This document shows positions 45,801-51,099 of a DNA stretch of 64,000 nt, piece by piece. Location: positions 7,563,001 through 7,627,000 of the forward strand of contig NZ_CP051006.1 of assembly GCF_014673495.1 (NCBI RefSeq), in the 5' to 3' direction. Positions within the stretch are counted from its first letter, which is position 1, and each line of letters begins with the position of its first letter. The notes under the pieces are model-generated. The model saw nothing but the letters and a program-made list of their open reading frames with translations. It searched no databases and was not told where the DNA came from. A program made the translations under genes and the position numbers. The DNA is from Streptomyces griseofuscus. Its GTDB lineage: Bacteria > Actinomycetota > Actinomycetes > Streptomycetales > Streptomycetaceae.

Positions 45801-46748
45801 CGCGCCCTTGTCGCCGAGGCCCTTGGTGTCGAAGTCCTCCATGCCGGGCGCATGCGGCCCTTCGCCGTCGAAGGGGAGCTTCGGCAGGTGCAGGTCGGGC
45901 TCGGACGGGAGATGGATGTCGGGCGTGTGGACCTCGGTGTGCTCGCCCCCGCCGAACCTGCGCTTGCCCCCGCCGCCGCCCATCGCGCCGATGATGCCCG
46001 AGGTCAGCGCGGAGCCCATGTCGTTCTCGCCGCCGAAGATCTCGGACATCACCTCGGTGGTGACGATGCTGGACGCTCCGCCGATGAGGCCCTTGCCGAT
46101 CAGCGAGGACGCGAACTTCGGCGCGAAGGCCGAGCCCGCCCCGGAGAAGATCCCGCCGATCGCGCCGCCGATCGCGCCGCCCTCCAGGGCCTGGAGCGTG
46201 GCGGCGGTGTCCCACTTGGTGCGGTCGCCCTTGAGGAACTGGATCCCCTGGATCACCGCGTCCATGCCCACCATGAACCCGACACCGGTGGCGATCGAGA
46301 TCAGCAGCCGCTTCAGCAGCATCTTGACGATCGCCCGCACACCGGTGACCAGGACCGGGATCGCCTCCGGCGCCCAGAAGGCGAGTTCGGCGATCTCCAC
46401 CGCCAGCCACACCAGCTGGGCGATGATCATGTACTTGGCGTACTCGACCTGCAACCCCGTGTTCCGGCCCAGCTCGCCCAACTGCCCGGCCGCTTCGGCC
46501 ATGTCGGGGATGTTGGACTTCAACTGCTGGGTGAAGGCGGTGAACTCGTCGGCGACCTGGCCGCCGACACTGTGCAGCACACCGCTGGTCGCCGGGTCGA
46601 TCTCCCGGCTGATGGCGGTCAGTTGGCGCGCGGCGTCGTCCCACGCCGCGCCCAGGCTGCGCAGTTTGTCCTCGTCACCCTTGGGCCAGTCCTGTCCGAC
46701 GGCCAGCTTGGCGACCCAGTCCAGTTCCGGGGGCAGTTCGATGCTCAT
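30804..46748 (-). CDS. Giant 5314-aa ESX-linked multi-effector protein (predicted)
   Basis: One uninterrupted 15.9-kb frame. Modules (residues): 1-110 WXG100/CpnT-like helical export domain; 105-260 hydrophobic hairpins and Gly-rich segment; 265-570 Ser/Thr/Pro linker; 575-980 coiled-coil repeats; 1131-1290 metzincin-like protease (HEISHQLGLRDEY, His1245); 1361-1828 two 236-residue edema-factor/ExoY-like cyclase modules (KPQAIKAK from Lys1413, GDHDLF with Asp1509/Asp1511, His1544); ~1850-3440 duplicated beta-rich region; 3570-3875 OTU-like protease (GDGRC, Cys3578; NHY, His3868); 3922-4080 second protease (HELGHQLGLRDEY, His4031); 4480-4940 papain-like Cys4624/His4785/Asn4804; ~4950-5040 and 5163-5290 OmpA-like modules. 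Start ATG 46748 overlaps the previous stop (ATGA). No cleavable signal peptide, so ESX export is inferred. Function is inference; the frame is certain. Confidence 0.85.
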   Translation of the reverse strand: MSIELPPELDWVAKLAVGQDWPKGDEDKLRSLGAAWDDAARQLTAISREIDPATSGVLHSVGGQVADEFTAFTQQLKSNIPDMAEAAGQLGELGRNTGLQVEYAKYMIIAQLVWLAVEIAELAFWAPEAIPVLVTGVRAIVKMLLKRLLISIATGVGFMVGMDAVIQGIQFLKGDRTKWDTAATLQALEGGAIGGAIGGIFSGAGSAFAPKFASSLIGKGLIGGASSIVTTEVMSEIFGGENDMGSALTSGIIGAMGGGGGKRRFGGGEHTEVHTPDIHLPSEPDLHLPKLPFDGEGPHAPGMEDFDTKGLGDKGAGTGGGTGSVKSPATGGSRSGEESGDSTAHTSPHATVTESEGQGTGATQKTATTPHVSTESTESTESAESTHSTGSTTSTGATRTTGSTNSTGPTRSTSSTTSHRSPTTDFGQDEVAPRAPRAQSPTGQNQAPTTGGQNGSPTTGGEHQTPTTGGQNHSPTASPTTTEQHQSPTTTGPHPSPTTEHTPSFPDVPRHEPGTTPHVDTESTAPDAHVTEQLHQLDSVVVPTHDPNPLHQAPAPPTARPVAPDAGIRQRVSDLDRAARAAGMSEADRSAYTGAVHKAAASGDWQRAGEHLSDFRAHVETRAAHQRYDAFHAHAQGGFDRLTDFTGSREEWQSKVDAVEQAHRSGDSELLDSRLNEYSSYVESHVPAAALTGDDAPRPFHRDVEDLRQRLALTTDRPTADRLREQLDSTRRDAELHDRLVQLRSTPDPETTALHERLDNARTPDEANQALHELEQHREDQRLQQRLDHLKSDEPTPDRPPTPGSDADLRRRLDALNDGADEHERELREQVDRAATPQEADQALRALHEYRADQRLQQRLDRLKSDTPHRPSERELRERLEALHNGEDDPRAAELRHRAQEAATEAEARAALDKLDQHLRQRELDRQDEVRELGDRLEQLREQHTEQLLGVREGAPEDTSRRIEDIRTELSTHLTYDERTSALRQELTRPTVTPESPGHLDRITTGTDEHTRTTEDTTPASDDGDALRVPTDHTPSTDTTDTTSSAVHRTARQAMPAPEPQRSPAHQPHQQPHEQHRHQSQEDQRLQAHKEPPQEDLNHPSRQPAPSAEGLDDLRRQAAVNGPSGPPPRMRLDRTPRYVVRSGFDQRRFTVGETSYTDLTVRVALREDGSGTHDADDTWSRAQEGVRRYFNDPRYTLPNGDRLHVTLERVGPDDKPHLTVDLVGAGHDMDQRSWAPGARPVEYAHEISHQLGLRDEYADETAPQRPHILGSLPGDVHRAPEHDGLAHGGLRDRHIQLLGALTTGHDDLLAQQGGGQHPRHEDTGDGTAWQQARAEAPAVPRQHAWVDPVSDPTRQPEPKPGEVDAHTARETYGMPEKNFKGFRQIAREKNLVIDVRPTNPTAPKWLDAGAMAKPQAIKAKTINEADVHLGADPKNIGLVGYFKPKTPDRATVPDGDWDKVLSRYNQRSTEYRELNAKMAVYEAEHKFAVKDGVVYGIDGEGRQRPITGDHDLFDISTPGGTRIPHPQHDELIKEMQAKDIAVMHGAHMFWDPPSPFSKTVFDKIVGSHQGPDGEPLLRFRPENKHAELTWTEPLKKGEVNSYTARHTYGIPEKNFKGFRQIAREKNLVIDVRPTNSTAPKWLDAGAMAKPQDIKAKTISEADVHLGADPKNIGLVGYFKPKTPDRATVPDGDWDKVLSRYNQRSTEYRELNAKMELLAKKNKFVVVDGVVHGVGEDGARRPITGDHDLFDISTPGGTRIPPKEHEALIKEMQAKDIAVMHGAHMFWDPPSPFSKTVFDKIVGAHHGPDGEPLLRFRPGQENAELTWTEKAQEQPKTEEPKPEEKQPDAVLDGRHIQGLAGKKITEDPGPNAVRTRVETLLGGHSKDTSVTQRLDAALDPANFRKQHGQMVNGGWRFTVRVDGKPYEVEVKATASAWQLDPTKDAAKDNDGDGFDVPVESTHETAPRKTEMTSSEAGLEFGPTVVRPVNPQLSALVTPSGKLGGATHGRETTVKSSAQTANQFAFTGKTDSYTSDFTYQVKVTDHEGTRLGAPGADGEIKGQVRADVPRPQELDKDRPQAWQGWESDQTKNHAARPASGHPVSVTGLDTARDAVYEALPREARPDGTAHQDIEDFFQPSNVINEFEHASGAGLLSKPLTLSDGGKAHLLLTVEPDDSRALHTVDDKATLGAKSSGEHGQSRTENSSWSLGLSGGAAGEVWKATDGSKESTWLTGTAGYTGSGNLAHGVKGKNTIGTEASREHTGKADLVATKVRLRVQLIRHHFGPGPDGLRSTTTTKIGDHSPPPSVKQPTPAPGDVVLTIDPQNGEVLRAVPHELPKVTGDHPQLEPARLTDPVAAPRTTILDVPGSTELEDHIVREMHQDHPGVLPPPEAIRPPSDAAGHPRVTPEAWENLRALRQQLAPSRLRGDGSKLLDGSYRITLKSPHLPGRSGTTHEILIKAEPGKGDHLGSGKSTTKAVTTRTTGADKSVTRSTKHVVNLAGNVRSSLDHPDVTRGFTIGSLDITAHNPSHGLTMGAETEVKRQFSLEADTDTYAHSVTYHVMVGVEDPKRPTTHLSTIAPSPHMQHIKQVRPGGHLTVEVAREAKASDNPPPASIPKVEVLPQRHAIRHVTASDGFRTTAEQSLNSAFQKKAGTSQEHTRVPELKDALDGLTDVDHLRSLVSASHSGWANSGDEQVGSGRNRDTVGLSTRTRLSNLHFRETLPGEGKLEIETKSSVSTAVADKNTRAFKAGLGFDAGRFPFKDSPDASLQVRGGFKGKGGAGQNSGENIKQKMTTSRKAAYKGTWHLYEADADVTVQGRVTDAKGKITLGDPQQSKHRVLVLLSDDDVRRLGADASKAPDTTGTRQAPLLTKGLLGGATAEIPRSDEILGEIDRQIRGLDQVSDVPESALPFADTFSPENLSANYEDLVGRGILDYHVQESRTQRVITEVLVRGVPRDEWTDEGDHSTGDTTRKVGLTETVKGSAGHNWSLGADGNFRISYAPVVKPKPGEDAAAVKAEENKSGLGSAAWAPSGGAEGSRSKSAETGVTTKVEHKTSKFGDTVRFGNRMRFEVTVTRRTEYGRFVNLVKPRPVEPTWRVHVDVPKSLTETAEQAAAHPEEQQQQQPPKEQQVLDGGATVELRPVVPKADRERWQASLESAHDLVGFDNHSGLYDQAQTVLSTPRPWGDGVLGKTGAALSWGLGSAATTIGHWAGAMTPEAATKLLGSFVSDPRLDASHPLVSEQRLPLEQQFSLRRALGSGTLPTVFHQLKDPGSGYRTVPLGSDGRTGVEVRLEPTGDAVEISTRDDGSDEITVSTEHESAATASNGLNASLTPLAVPVTTKNPSVIVPIPTNALKLDRDQTFESASPVTRAPGVPNRTLAPPVLPHGKTATEPGKATVKGAQVLMRQPVRLSTQKYDESGTYGNTAHTDGHVYYWTAKKTEDATTTTATDTSTDTTTSTDANASKDTATSKDDTKATDATTTTKTEPVKAPEATGQQDTTHKPADTHESATLATEKSEGPKSTDETAQPLKPPTPKDHTEQEHSRQEHTQLDHTAEDHTSEAPPQPRVPVPGDGRCLLYSVLSSTPPEHWPSALHGGTTDHARTQHEALVHQIRTQRGRVGADSPLGRAARNLHQMVLDRVRSSRPQDLPFDVTQLYRRSQESQLRQTLQGESFEQLQQRLHDAGVHHVVSHDWLSPQALRTLYVDARAQELTVPPHQLSPQDAADRAAAEVPETTGEQGRWELGDTALAPHAQFAYITARSGPLSLDYLDSHDRLVGAVVDTALRQPLTSAEHQVLIRAVQNWVPGNDAWNTDAGEMFPGLVAHTLGIRLRTFQPTEGGGTAQLSAVGPQGGGRTVDVYYNGHNHYDASRVPTRTADRNTTTVPPKAKPPLTDEAAPKAPKAPTATASTTTAPRRPLDRAPRFVVRSAFDARAFRVGDTLVTDLTVRVAFRDGSGHDPDTAWHRLQQGAEEFYNRPGHRLPDGSLLHVTVERVPADSDPHLVVDLADHDRPMDQRTWWPDAEPVAYAHELGHQLGLRDEYREDGEGPGRAQVAGSLLGDFHQPAPHGLAQGGLRGRHLQLLGALVGDVPESVVHTGGEQPHSAAPERDPRWQQARTDAEPVTRRHVWVDPVTDPDRGSGEEHTAQDPRMPRSEDSGEHRDEEDLDWSDILQEYTLERRREYEWLDGLYGETLDQESYDRAHDALLTLQSMELAHPAPDAEHRPHLELLTEQVLHLDGPPSAGDYRYLLALTAHAGPEATRDAAALGAHYLATEHGALDHHTALVDASGQVTGRDWTGARAVPPDLTSYTVSGPDGTAAEHAAPWREPYVVTALGSPRDGLSVRVDGRTIQVSGPAEFAELVARDPLRGPDQDILLLVSHAQDQGLAQLVADRAGTAVWSTGAEVRPTLDWRTGAERLDLRGGDGGWSLHLGSARGPLDLFDSATPEPDPGGPDYAAKLLPHPGEHTSPLTPANLLDRLRARPLTTSDYEVTGAEPGTTLFEEPTGMQQTGFDYDRGSGDVPRLIVPTQGHRQTPVSEHPPLHVSGDLSLAHRQGGYGQQVFASPKAIESANHQLALAGSLVRLKPDGMKLRVGDGHGGHRELVRVVPQFLTRSGKSEEEICRDFAQMVSGNVAASHVIFRGPDGTGLAKAPINALGRTEVTGIHHLAESLTLVADGQRPEALDPAWAAQQVRRDDRFIAESDGPTPGKSYGSALSYDPLDNPRRDNLSDAAREIGINEHAWAKVGEAYLVHSINALDADGLPSLAHNYAKPGEQDHSHFGYHFAAVVLGSEDGRHQITLENFARRAHVASIVKSAVARNLRHATPDGFHKLHEAIGGELESARRSAADEAQVKRLERHLALADALARAVDAREARNATTEGSPEAVAADAAYEKAVKVAEARMKQASELAKGSDLWHFRMFSQRPGESMHEVSADLLTNEPSAEANPLTSVIVHGHRLPQVDIGFREGSRQISREEGRKLNYVAELATRTGLWNHHNGLPLPRITVTGRGNARRPTLGGVLPEAARQRAEAVHGELRDRLDRYLINYQHGIAQRRLTAADFPVAVSTEHPTPGGDREQGRRTTVAVRDPRPEDTTAGTTTTPPSSEAAPRAPRAPQTQHRTAEQPPQPTDSPSARPHHPATAPAPAPAPQPASAPPSSYRSERLTIGGVEFAGGSAELTGGQRETVHRLAAEVAWASVANTRAGFPPPRVVVVGHANGMRGGLPHFGEALRRGQARADGVAEVFRSALAVHLARLQVDGETVTLLADIEVTTRSEGNAPPPGAPSGPDSGAARRQAFVVVELPRPGGGDAR
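41265..42672 (-). repeat. Two tandem ~708-bp direct repeats encoding cyclase-like modules
   Basis: Within the giant gene, long stretches recur exactly 708 bp apart, for example 'ctgaagggggagggcgggtc' at 41371 and 42079, and the block around 41660-41770 matches 42360-42475 almost base for base. Each copy encodes 236 residues in frame. High nucleotide identity implies a recent duplication or gene conversion. Confidence 0.9.
43800..45030 (-). repeat. Coiled-coil repeat region of the giant protein
   Basis: Residues ~575-980. Three related units of about 70-80 residues share the pattern RLQQRLDxLKSD, a Pro-rich turn, LRxRLxALNDG, ELREQVDRAATPQEADQALxxLxxyR. Heptad spacing of Leu/Ala suggests long coiled coils, perhaps a rod that separates the export end from the effectors. 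Confidence 0.6.
45380..45660 (-). repeat. Low-complexity Ser/Thr linker with short repeats
   Basis: Encodes STEST/TGST-type and SPTTGG/TPTTGGQ-type tandem motifs in the giant protein. Such Thr/Ser-rich linkers could be O-mannosylated, and mannosyltransferase genes occur at 4326-7051, but no link is shown. Confidence 0.6.
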
Positions 46749-47110
46749 GACTTGGTGTTCTTCACCCGTGTCTCGGTGGGCTGGACCTCGGTGGTGTGCA
46801 ACCGCCGGGTCGCCTCGACGTTCTGGTCCTCCATGCGTTCGAGATTGACGGCCATCGTGCGGATGCCGTCGTGCATGCTGTCGACCAGCTGGCCCATCTG
46901 CCCGGTGCTGTCGATGATCTGCTTGTGGGGCGTGGCGTACTGCTCGTAGAACTGCCGCCCGGTCGCGTCCTCGCCCCAGCACTCGCCCAGCTCGGAAAGC
47001 CGTCCCTCCAGGCTCTTGCCGATGTCCCGGAACCGCGCCGCGAGCTGCTGCACATACGGCAGCTGGTTGCGCAGCCCGGCGGTGTCGACGTAGAACTCGC
47101 CGTCAGCCAT
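46745..47110 (-). CDS. WXG100-superfamily protein (giant-protein partner candidate)
   Basis: A 121-aa helical protein. Two amphipathic helices flank a WG turn: LPYVQQLAARFRDIGKSLEGRLSELGECWGEDATGRQFYEQYATPHKQIID. That is the ESX helical-hairpin arrangement, with W-G-E in place of W-x-G. The start ATG 47110 follows GGGAGGA. Its stop overlaps the start of the 5314-aa gene (ATGA), so the two are translated together. I infer that it forms a heterodimer with the N-terminal domain of the giant protein to present it to EccC. Confidence 0.75.
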   Translation of the reverse strand: MADGEFYVDTAGLRNQLPYVQQLAARFRDIGKSLEGRLSELGECWGEDATGRQFYEQYATPHKQIIDSTGQMGQLVDSMHDGIRTMAVNLERMEDQNVEATRRLHTTEVQPTETRVKNTKS

Positions 47111-47158
47111 GCGTTCCTCCCTTGATCCCGTGGTCGTGATGGGGTGCGGTGTCCGGCG

Positions 47159-47599
47159 TCATCGGCCGCCACCGCGTCGTACGTCCGGCCGTCCCCCGGC
47201 GATGTACTCGCGCACCTCGTCGGGCATGGCCGGTTCCTCCGCGAGCAGTTCGGTGGCGTCGACCTTGCCCTCGATCAGGTCGGTGAGCCGCACCCCGGCC
47301 GGGAGCCCGTGCGAGCCGACCTCCGCGACGGCCTCCAGCGCGTTGGCGCGGGCCTGGCGGATGGTGGACAGCAGGGCCTCGGAGAGTTCCTTCGGCGCCA
47401 TCCGGTGATAGGCGCCGGTGGGGAACTCGATCGCGGTGACCTCGCCCTGCGCGTTCACGGTCGCCTTGACGGTCTGCCGGGGCGCGGTCGCCGTACCGGT
47501 CACCTCGTTGATCCGGCGCCGCGTCTCGATGGCCTCCGTGCGCTGCTTGCGGTACAGCGCCAGCAGGTCTTCTATCTCCTGGTCGTAGGGGCTGCTCAT
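47159..47599 (-). CDS. YbaB/EbfC-like protein in the ESX locus
   Basis: A 146-aa protein of the YbaB/EbfC fold: an N-terminal helix (YDQEIEDLLALYRKQRTEAIETRRRINEVTG), a three-strand segment (QTVKATVNAQGEVTAIEFPTGAYHRM) and a C-terminal helix (PKELSEALLSTIRQARANALEAVAEVG). YbaB proteins bind DNA as dimers, but paralogues are regularly found in actinobacterial ESX loci next to WXG genes, where their role is unclear and may be chaperone-like. ATG 47599 is chosen by homology; the Arg-rich upstream extension overlaps the 1110-aa gene in another frame and is rejected. Confidence 0.8.
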   Translation of the reverse strand: MSSPYDQEIEDLLALYRKQRTEAIETRRRINEVTGTATAPRQTVKATVNAQGEVTAIEFPTGAYHRMAPKELSEALLSTIRQARANALEAVAEVGSHGLPAGVRLTDLIEGKVDATELLAEEPAMPDEVREYIAGGRPDVRRGGGR

Positions 47600-47675
47600 C
47601 CGAGTCTCCTTGCGTCGTGCGACGGTGCGGCGTGCGATGGCGCGGCGGCGGGGCGGCACCGGGTGGCGGGGGCGG

Positions 47676-50600
47676 TCACAGCACCGCGCCCGAGCCGTCG
47701 GAGGCCGCCGTGCCCCAGGTGTCGCCCTCCTGGACCAGCAGGTCCGCGATGCCCCGGGACGGCTGCGCCGGCTCCTCCTCGGCCTCCGTCTCGCCCAACG
47801 CCGGGTCCTGCGGGGGCAGTTCCGCGGTGAGTTCCGAGGGGTCGCCGGCGAACGAGCGCAGCCGTACGGCCGGGACGACCATCTCGCCGGGACCGGTGGG
47901 CCCGGACCGGTTGGGGCGCCAGGTGGAGAGCCGGGGGCCGTCCGCCTCCTCCGCCGTGGCACCGGCCCCGCCTGACCAGGTGCTCGTGTCCTCCGTCGCG
48001 TAGCCGGGCGCGAGGACCTCCTCCTCGTCCTCGGTCGGCACGGACCACAGCAGCGGCACGAACGAGGCGCCCGCGCTGTCCCACGCCGCCGTGTCCTCCG
48101 CATCGGTCTCGGCGGCGGGCGCCAACGCCATGTGGCCGTCGGGGAGTTCGGGCTGGTCCGGTTCGCCGGGGCGGCCCTCGCCGGGCTGTTGCGCGGTGTC
48201 GTCGCCGCCCACCGGCAGTACGACCAGCGCCGCCGCGTCGCCCTCGTGCCGACGCCGGTGCCGTCGTTCGGCGGACTCCTCCGCCGCTCCCGCCGTACCT
48301 GCGCCGAGGCCGGACCCGGCCACCGCCGCTGCGGTCGCTCCCGCCGCCGCCCCGAGCAGCGCGGCGGGCAACGTGCCCTCGCCCACGCCCTCGTGGGCCG
48401 CCACCTCAGGACGCTCGCCGTCGGCCTCCGCCTGCGGCGTCCACGCCTCCGCATCGGGAGTCAGCAGGCCGGAGGCATCCGACCGCTCGTCCCGCGCCCC
48501 GGTGGCGGGGGCGCCCGCGCCGGGCATCATGCCGGGCATCGCGGGCGCAGCCTCGCCCGCCAGGGCGGCACCCGCCTCGGCGGCCTCGGCCTCGCTCGCG
48601 ACAGCGGCACCGGTCTCCTCGTCGTCCGCGAGGGGCGCCATGGGAGCCGCCGTGGGCCGCGGCGCGATGGGCAGCCCGTCCGAGCCGATCATCACCCCCT
48701 CGGTGGGCTTGGGCAGGGCGAGCCCCTCGCCACCCGCTCCGGCGCCCCCGGTGATCTCCTCGGGCACCCCGGGCTCACCGGTCCACGGCTCGCCCTCGGG
48801 ATCCAGCAGCCCCGAGGCGTCGCTCGGGTCGGTCGTGCCCTGCGCGGCCGGGCCGCCCCCGCCCATGCCGGGCATCATGGGCATGCCGTTCATACCGCCC
48901 ATGCCCAGGGCCGAGCCCTCGGCCTCCTCGGCGGCGAGCGCGCCCGGCAGGGCCTCCGCCTCCTCGTCCAGCGGCAGCCCCAGCCCCTCGCCGCCCGCGC
49001 CGGCGCCCCTGCCGCCGATCTCTACGCCCACCTCGGGGTCGCCGACCCAGGGCTTGGCCTCGCTGTCGAGCAGGCCGCTGGAGTCGCTGCGATCGGGGGC
49101 GCCGGTCTGTGGCATGCCGCCCGCGCCCATGCCGGGCATCATGGGCATGCCGCCCGCGCCCATGCCGGTGAGACCCTCCTCGGTGGAAGGCCCGCCGGGG
49201 TAGCCCGCGGCCTCCGCCTCGTCCAGCGGCAGCCCGAGGCCGTCGCCGCCCGCGTCGGCGCCCCTGCCGCCGATCTCGTCGGCCACGCTCGGGTCGCCGC
49301 TCCAGGGCTTGGCCTCGCTGTCGAGCAGGCCGCTGGAGTCGCTGCGATCGGGGGCGCCGGTCTGTGGCATACCGCCCGCGCCCATGCCCGGCATCATCGG
49401 CATGCCGCCCGCGCCCATGCCGGTGAGACCCTCCTCGGTGGAGAGCCCGCCGGGGTAGCCCGCGGCCTCCGCCTCGTCCAGCGGCAGCCCGAGGCCGTCG
49501 CCGCCCGCGTCGGCGCCCCTGCCGCCGATCTCGTCGGCCACGCTCGGGTCACCGCTCCAGGGCTTGGCCTCGCTGTCGAGCAGGCCGCTGGAGTCGCTGC
49601 GATCGGGGGCGCCGGTCTGTGGCATACCGCCCGCGCCCATGCCCGGCATCATCGGCATCCCGCCCGTGCCGAGGCCCTGTTCGCCCTCCGACAGGCCGTC
49701 GAGGGCCGGCGACTCCAGCGCGTTGTCCAGGAGCGACGGCGACGCGAGCCCCTCCGGCAGCCCGGACTCCGTGTCGAGGCCGCCCGGGAACTGCTCGGGG
49801 GCGACATCGCCGAGCCCTTCCCCCGCGTTCAGGCCACCGGTGCCACCGACCCCCGTGTCGCCGGGGAAGTCCTCAGGAAGCCCACCGGTGTCCGACCAAC
49901 TGGCCGGATCCTCGGCGAGGTTGTCGGCCAGGGTGGGGAACTTTCCGTCGCCGGTACCGGTGTTCAGGCCGCCCGGGAAGGAGGTGGGCGAGAACGTCGG
50001 AAGACCGTCGTCCAGATTGGAACCGCCGGGGAACGCCGCCGGGTTGAGCGCCTTGTCCAGGGCGTTCGGGTCCAGGGTGTCGTTGCCGAGCGCGTCCTTC
50101 GGAAGCCCGTCCAGACCGGGCGCGTCGCCGCCCACACCGGTGCCGCCGGAGTACGGCGAGGGCGTGGCGAGCGCGCTCATCGGGTCCACGCCGGGCATTT
50201 CCGGGTCCGGGAGGCCCGAGGTGTCGGGCGCCGAGAACGCCTGCGGATCCGGCGCGTTGACATCGGGCAGGTTCGGGCCGGTCAGATCGGGTTCGGGGAC
50301 GTCCGGGACGTTGTCCGGCACATCCGGGCTGTCCGTGGGGCTGGTCACGGGCGGCGGGGTGTGCACCGAGTCGATGGTGACCTGGTACTCGCCCGCCAGG
50401 CTCTTGAGGACCGCCCGCATGTCGCTGGTCATCATCTCGACCAGCTGCGGCTTCTCGTGGATCGGGATCAGGCCGTTGCTCATCGGCTTGACGCCCATCT
50501 TCACGGCCTGGTCGGCGTACCAGGCGTCGATGTCGGCGATCTTGACCTGGGCGTTGTACAGATTGACCGAGTTGTTGGCGAGCTGCTGCGGCACCGAGTT

Positions 50601-51008
50601 GCCCGCCTCACCGCCGGAGAGCACGTCCGCGGTCGCCTTCACCTGGCGCGAGAAGGTGTTGATCATGTCGCAGAAGGCGTCCGCCGCGGCCCCCTTCCAC
50701 GGGCCGTTCTCTCCGGCCAGCGCGTTCGCCTGGTCGGCGAGGCTCTTGGCGATGCCGGCGAGCACCACCTCGGCGTTCAGGAAGTGGCCCGCCGCGTCCA
50801 TCAGGGACTGGGGGTCGGAGATGCCCTTGGCGCGCTCCTGGTTGGCGTCGGAGCCGGTGCCGGCGGACATGCCATTGATGGCCGCCATGATCTGCTTCCA
50901 GTCCCACGAGTTGTAGTCGTCGATCGACCCCGGATCGTTCCCGGGATCGGCGAAGATGCCGTCACCGCTGTCGCTGAACCCGCCGGTGTTGTAGTCCGGG
51001 CTGCCCAT
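47676..51008 (-). CDS. WXG/PPE-like ESX protein with Met/Gly/Pro-rich tandem repeats
   Basis: A 1110-aa protein. Residues ~55-215 form an ESX helical domain (NAEVVLAGIAKSLADQANAL, GPWKGAAADAFCDMINTFSRQVKATADVL, with W-K-G), like an enlarged WXG100/PPE hairpin. From ~220 the sequence is disordered, Pro/Gly/Asp-rich, and from ~440 has 85-residue tandem repeats (TGMGAGGMPMMPGMGAGGMP, DRSDSSGLLDSEAKPW). Degenerate copies continue to ~850. An Ala/Gly-rich hydrophobic stretch lies near 885-915, and the acidic C-terminal ~190 residues may be folded. Function unknown; by context an ESX substrate or surface protein. ATG 51008 sits after a strong hairpin that separates it from the upstream substrate genes. 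Confidence 0.8.
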   Translation of the reverse strand: MGSPDYNTGGFSDSGDGIFADPGNDPGSIDDYNSWDWKQIMAAINGMSAGTGSDANQERAKGISDPQSLMDAAGHFLNAEVVLAGIAKSLADQANALAGENGPWKGAAADAFCDMINTFSRQVKATADVLSGGEAGNSVPQQLANNSVNLYNAQVKIADIDAWYADQAVKMGVKPMSNGLIPIHEKPQLVEMMTSDMRAVLKSLAGEYQVTIDSVHTPPPVTSPTDSPDVPDNVPDVPEPDLTGPNLPDVNAPDPQAFSAPDTSGLPDPEMPGVDPMSALATPSPYSGGTGVGGDAPGLDGLPKDALGNDTLDPNALDKALNPAAFPGGSNLDDGLPTFSPTSFPGGLNTGTGDGKFPTLADNLAEDPASWSDTGGLPEDFPGDTGVGGTGGLNAGEGLGDVAPEQFPGGLDTESGLPEGLASPSLLDNALESPALDGLSEGEQGLGTGGMPMMPGMGAGGMPQTGAPDRSDSSGLLDSEAKPWSGDPSVADEIGGRGADAGGDGLGLPLDEAEAAGYPGGLSTEEGLTGMGAGGMPMMPGMGAGGMPQTGAPDRSDSSGLLDSEAKPWSGDPSVADEIGGRGADAGGDGLGLPLDEAEAAGYPGGPSTEEGLTGMGAGGMPMMPGMGAGGMPQTGAPDRSDSSGLLDSEAKPWVGDPEVGVEIGGRGAGAGGEGLGLPLDEEAEALPGALAAEEAEGSALGMGGMNGMPMMPGMGGGGPAAQGTTDPSDASGLLDPEGEPWTGEPGVPEEITGGAGAGGEGLALPKPTEGVMIGSDGLPIAPRPTAAPMAPLADDEETGAAVASEAEAAEAGAALAGEAAPAMPGMMPGAGAPATGARDERSDASGLLTPDAEAWTPQAEADGERPEVAAHEGVGEGTLPAALLGAAAGATAAAVAGSGLGAGTAGAAEESAERRHRRRHEGDAAALVVLPVGGDDTAQQPGEGRPGEPDQPELPDGHMALAPAAETDAEDTAAWDSAGASFVPLLWSVPTEDEEEVLAPGYATEDTSTWSGGAGATAEEADGPRLSTWRPNRSGPTGPGEMVVPAVRLRSFAGDPSELTAELPPQDPALGETEAEEEPAQPSRGIADLLVQEGDTWGTAASDGSGAVL
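48900..49679 (-). repeat. Three near-identical 255-bp tandem repeats
   Basis: Block 'cttggcctcgctgtcgagca' recurs at 49053, 49308 and 49563, i.e. a 255-bp (85-codon) period, in frame. The two right-hand copies differ at only a few bases; further degenerate copies lie towards 48500. Such arrays change copy number by slippage or recombination. Confidence 0.9.
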
Positions 51009-51042
51009 CTTTGCCCCAGTCTCCCGCTCGCGCCCCTGTCAG

Positions 51043-51094
51043 GGTCCCCGCCGCCCCCGGTCACCGTCGTACGGCACCGGGGGCGGCGGGGACC
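51043..51094 (-). terminator. 19-bp perfect hairpin between ESX substrate genes
   Basis: GGTCCCCGCCGCCCCCGGT (51043-51061) pairs perfectly with its complement at 51076-51094 around a 14-nt loop. It fills the 91-nt gap after the 184-aa substrate gene. No T tract follows, as is usual in actinobacteria. It probably terminates most transcripts or protects the 3' end of the short esx mRNA. Confidence 0.7.
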
Positions 51095-51099
51095 ACCCG

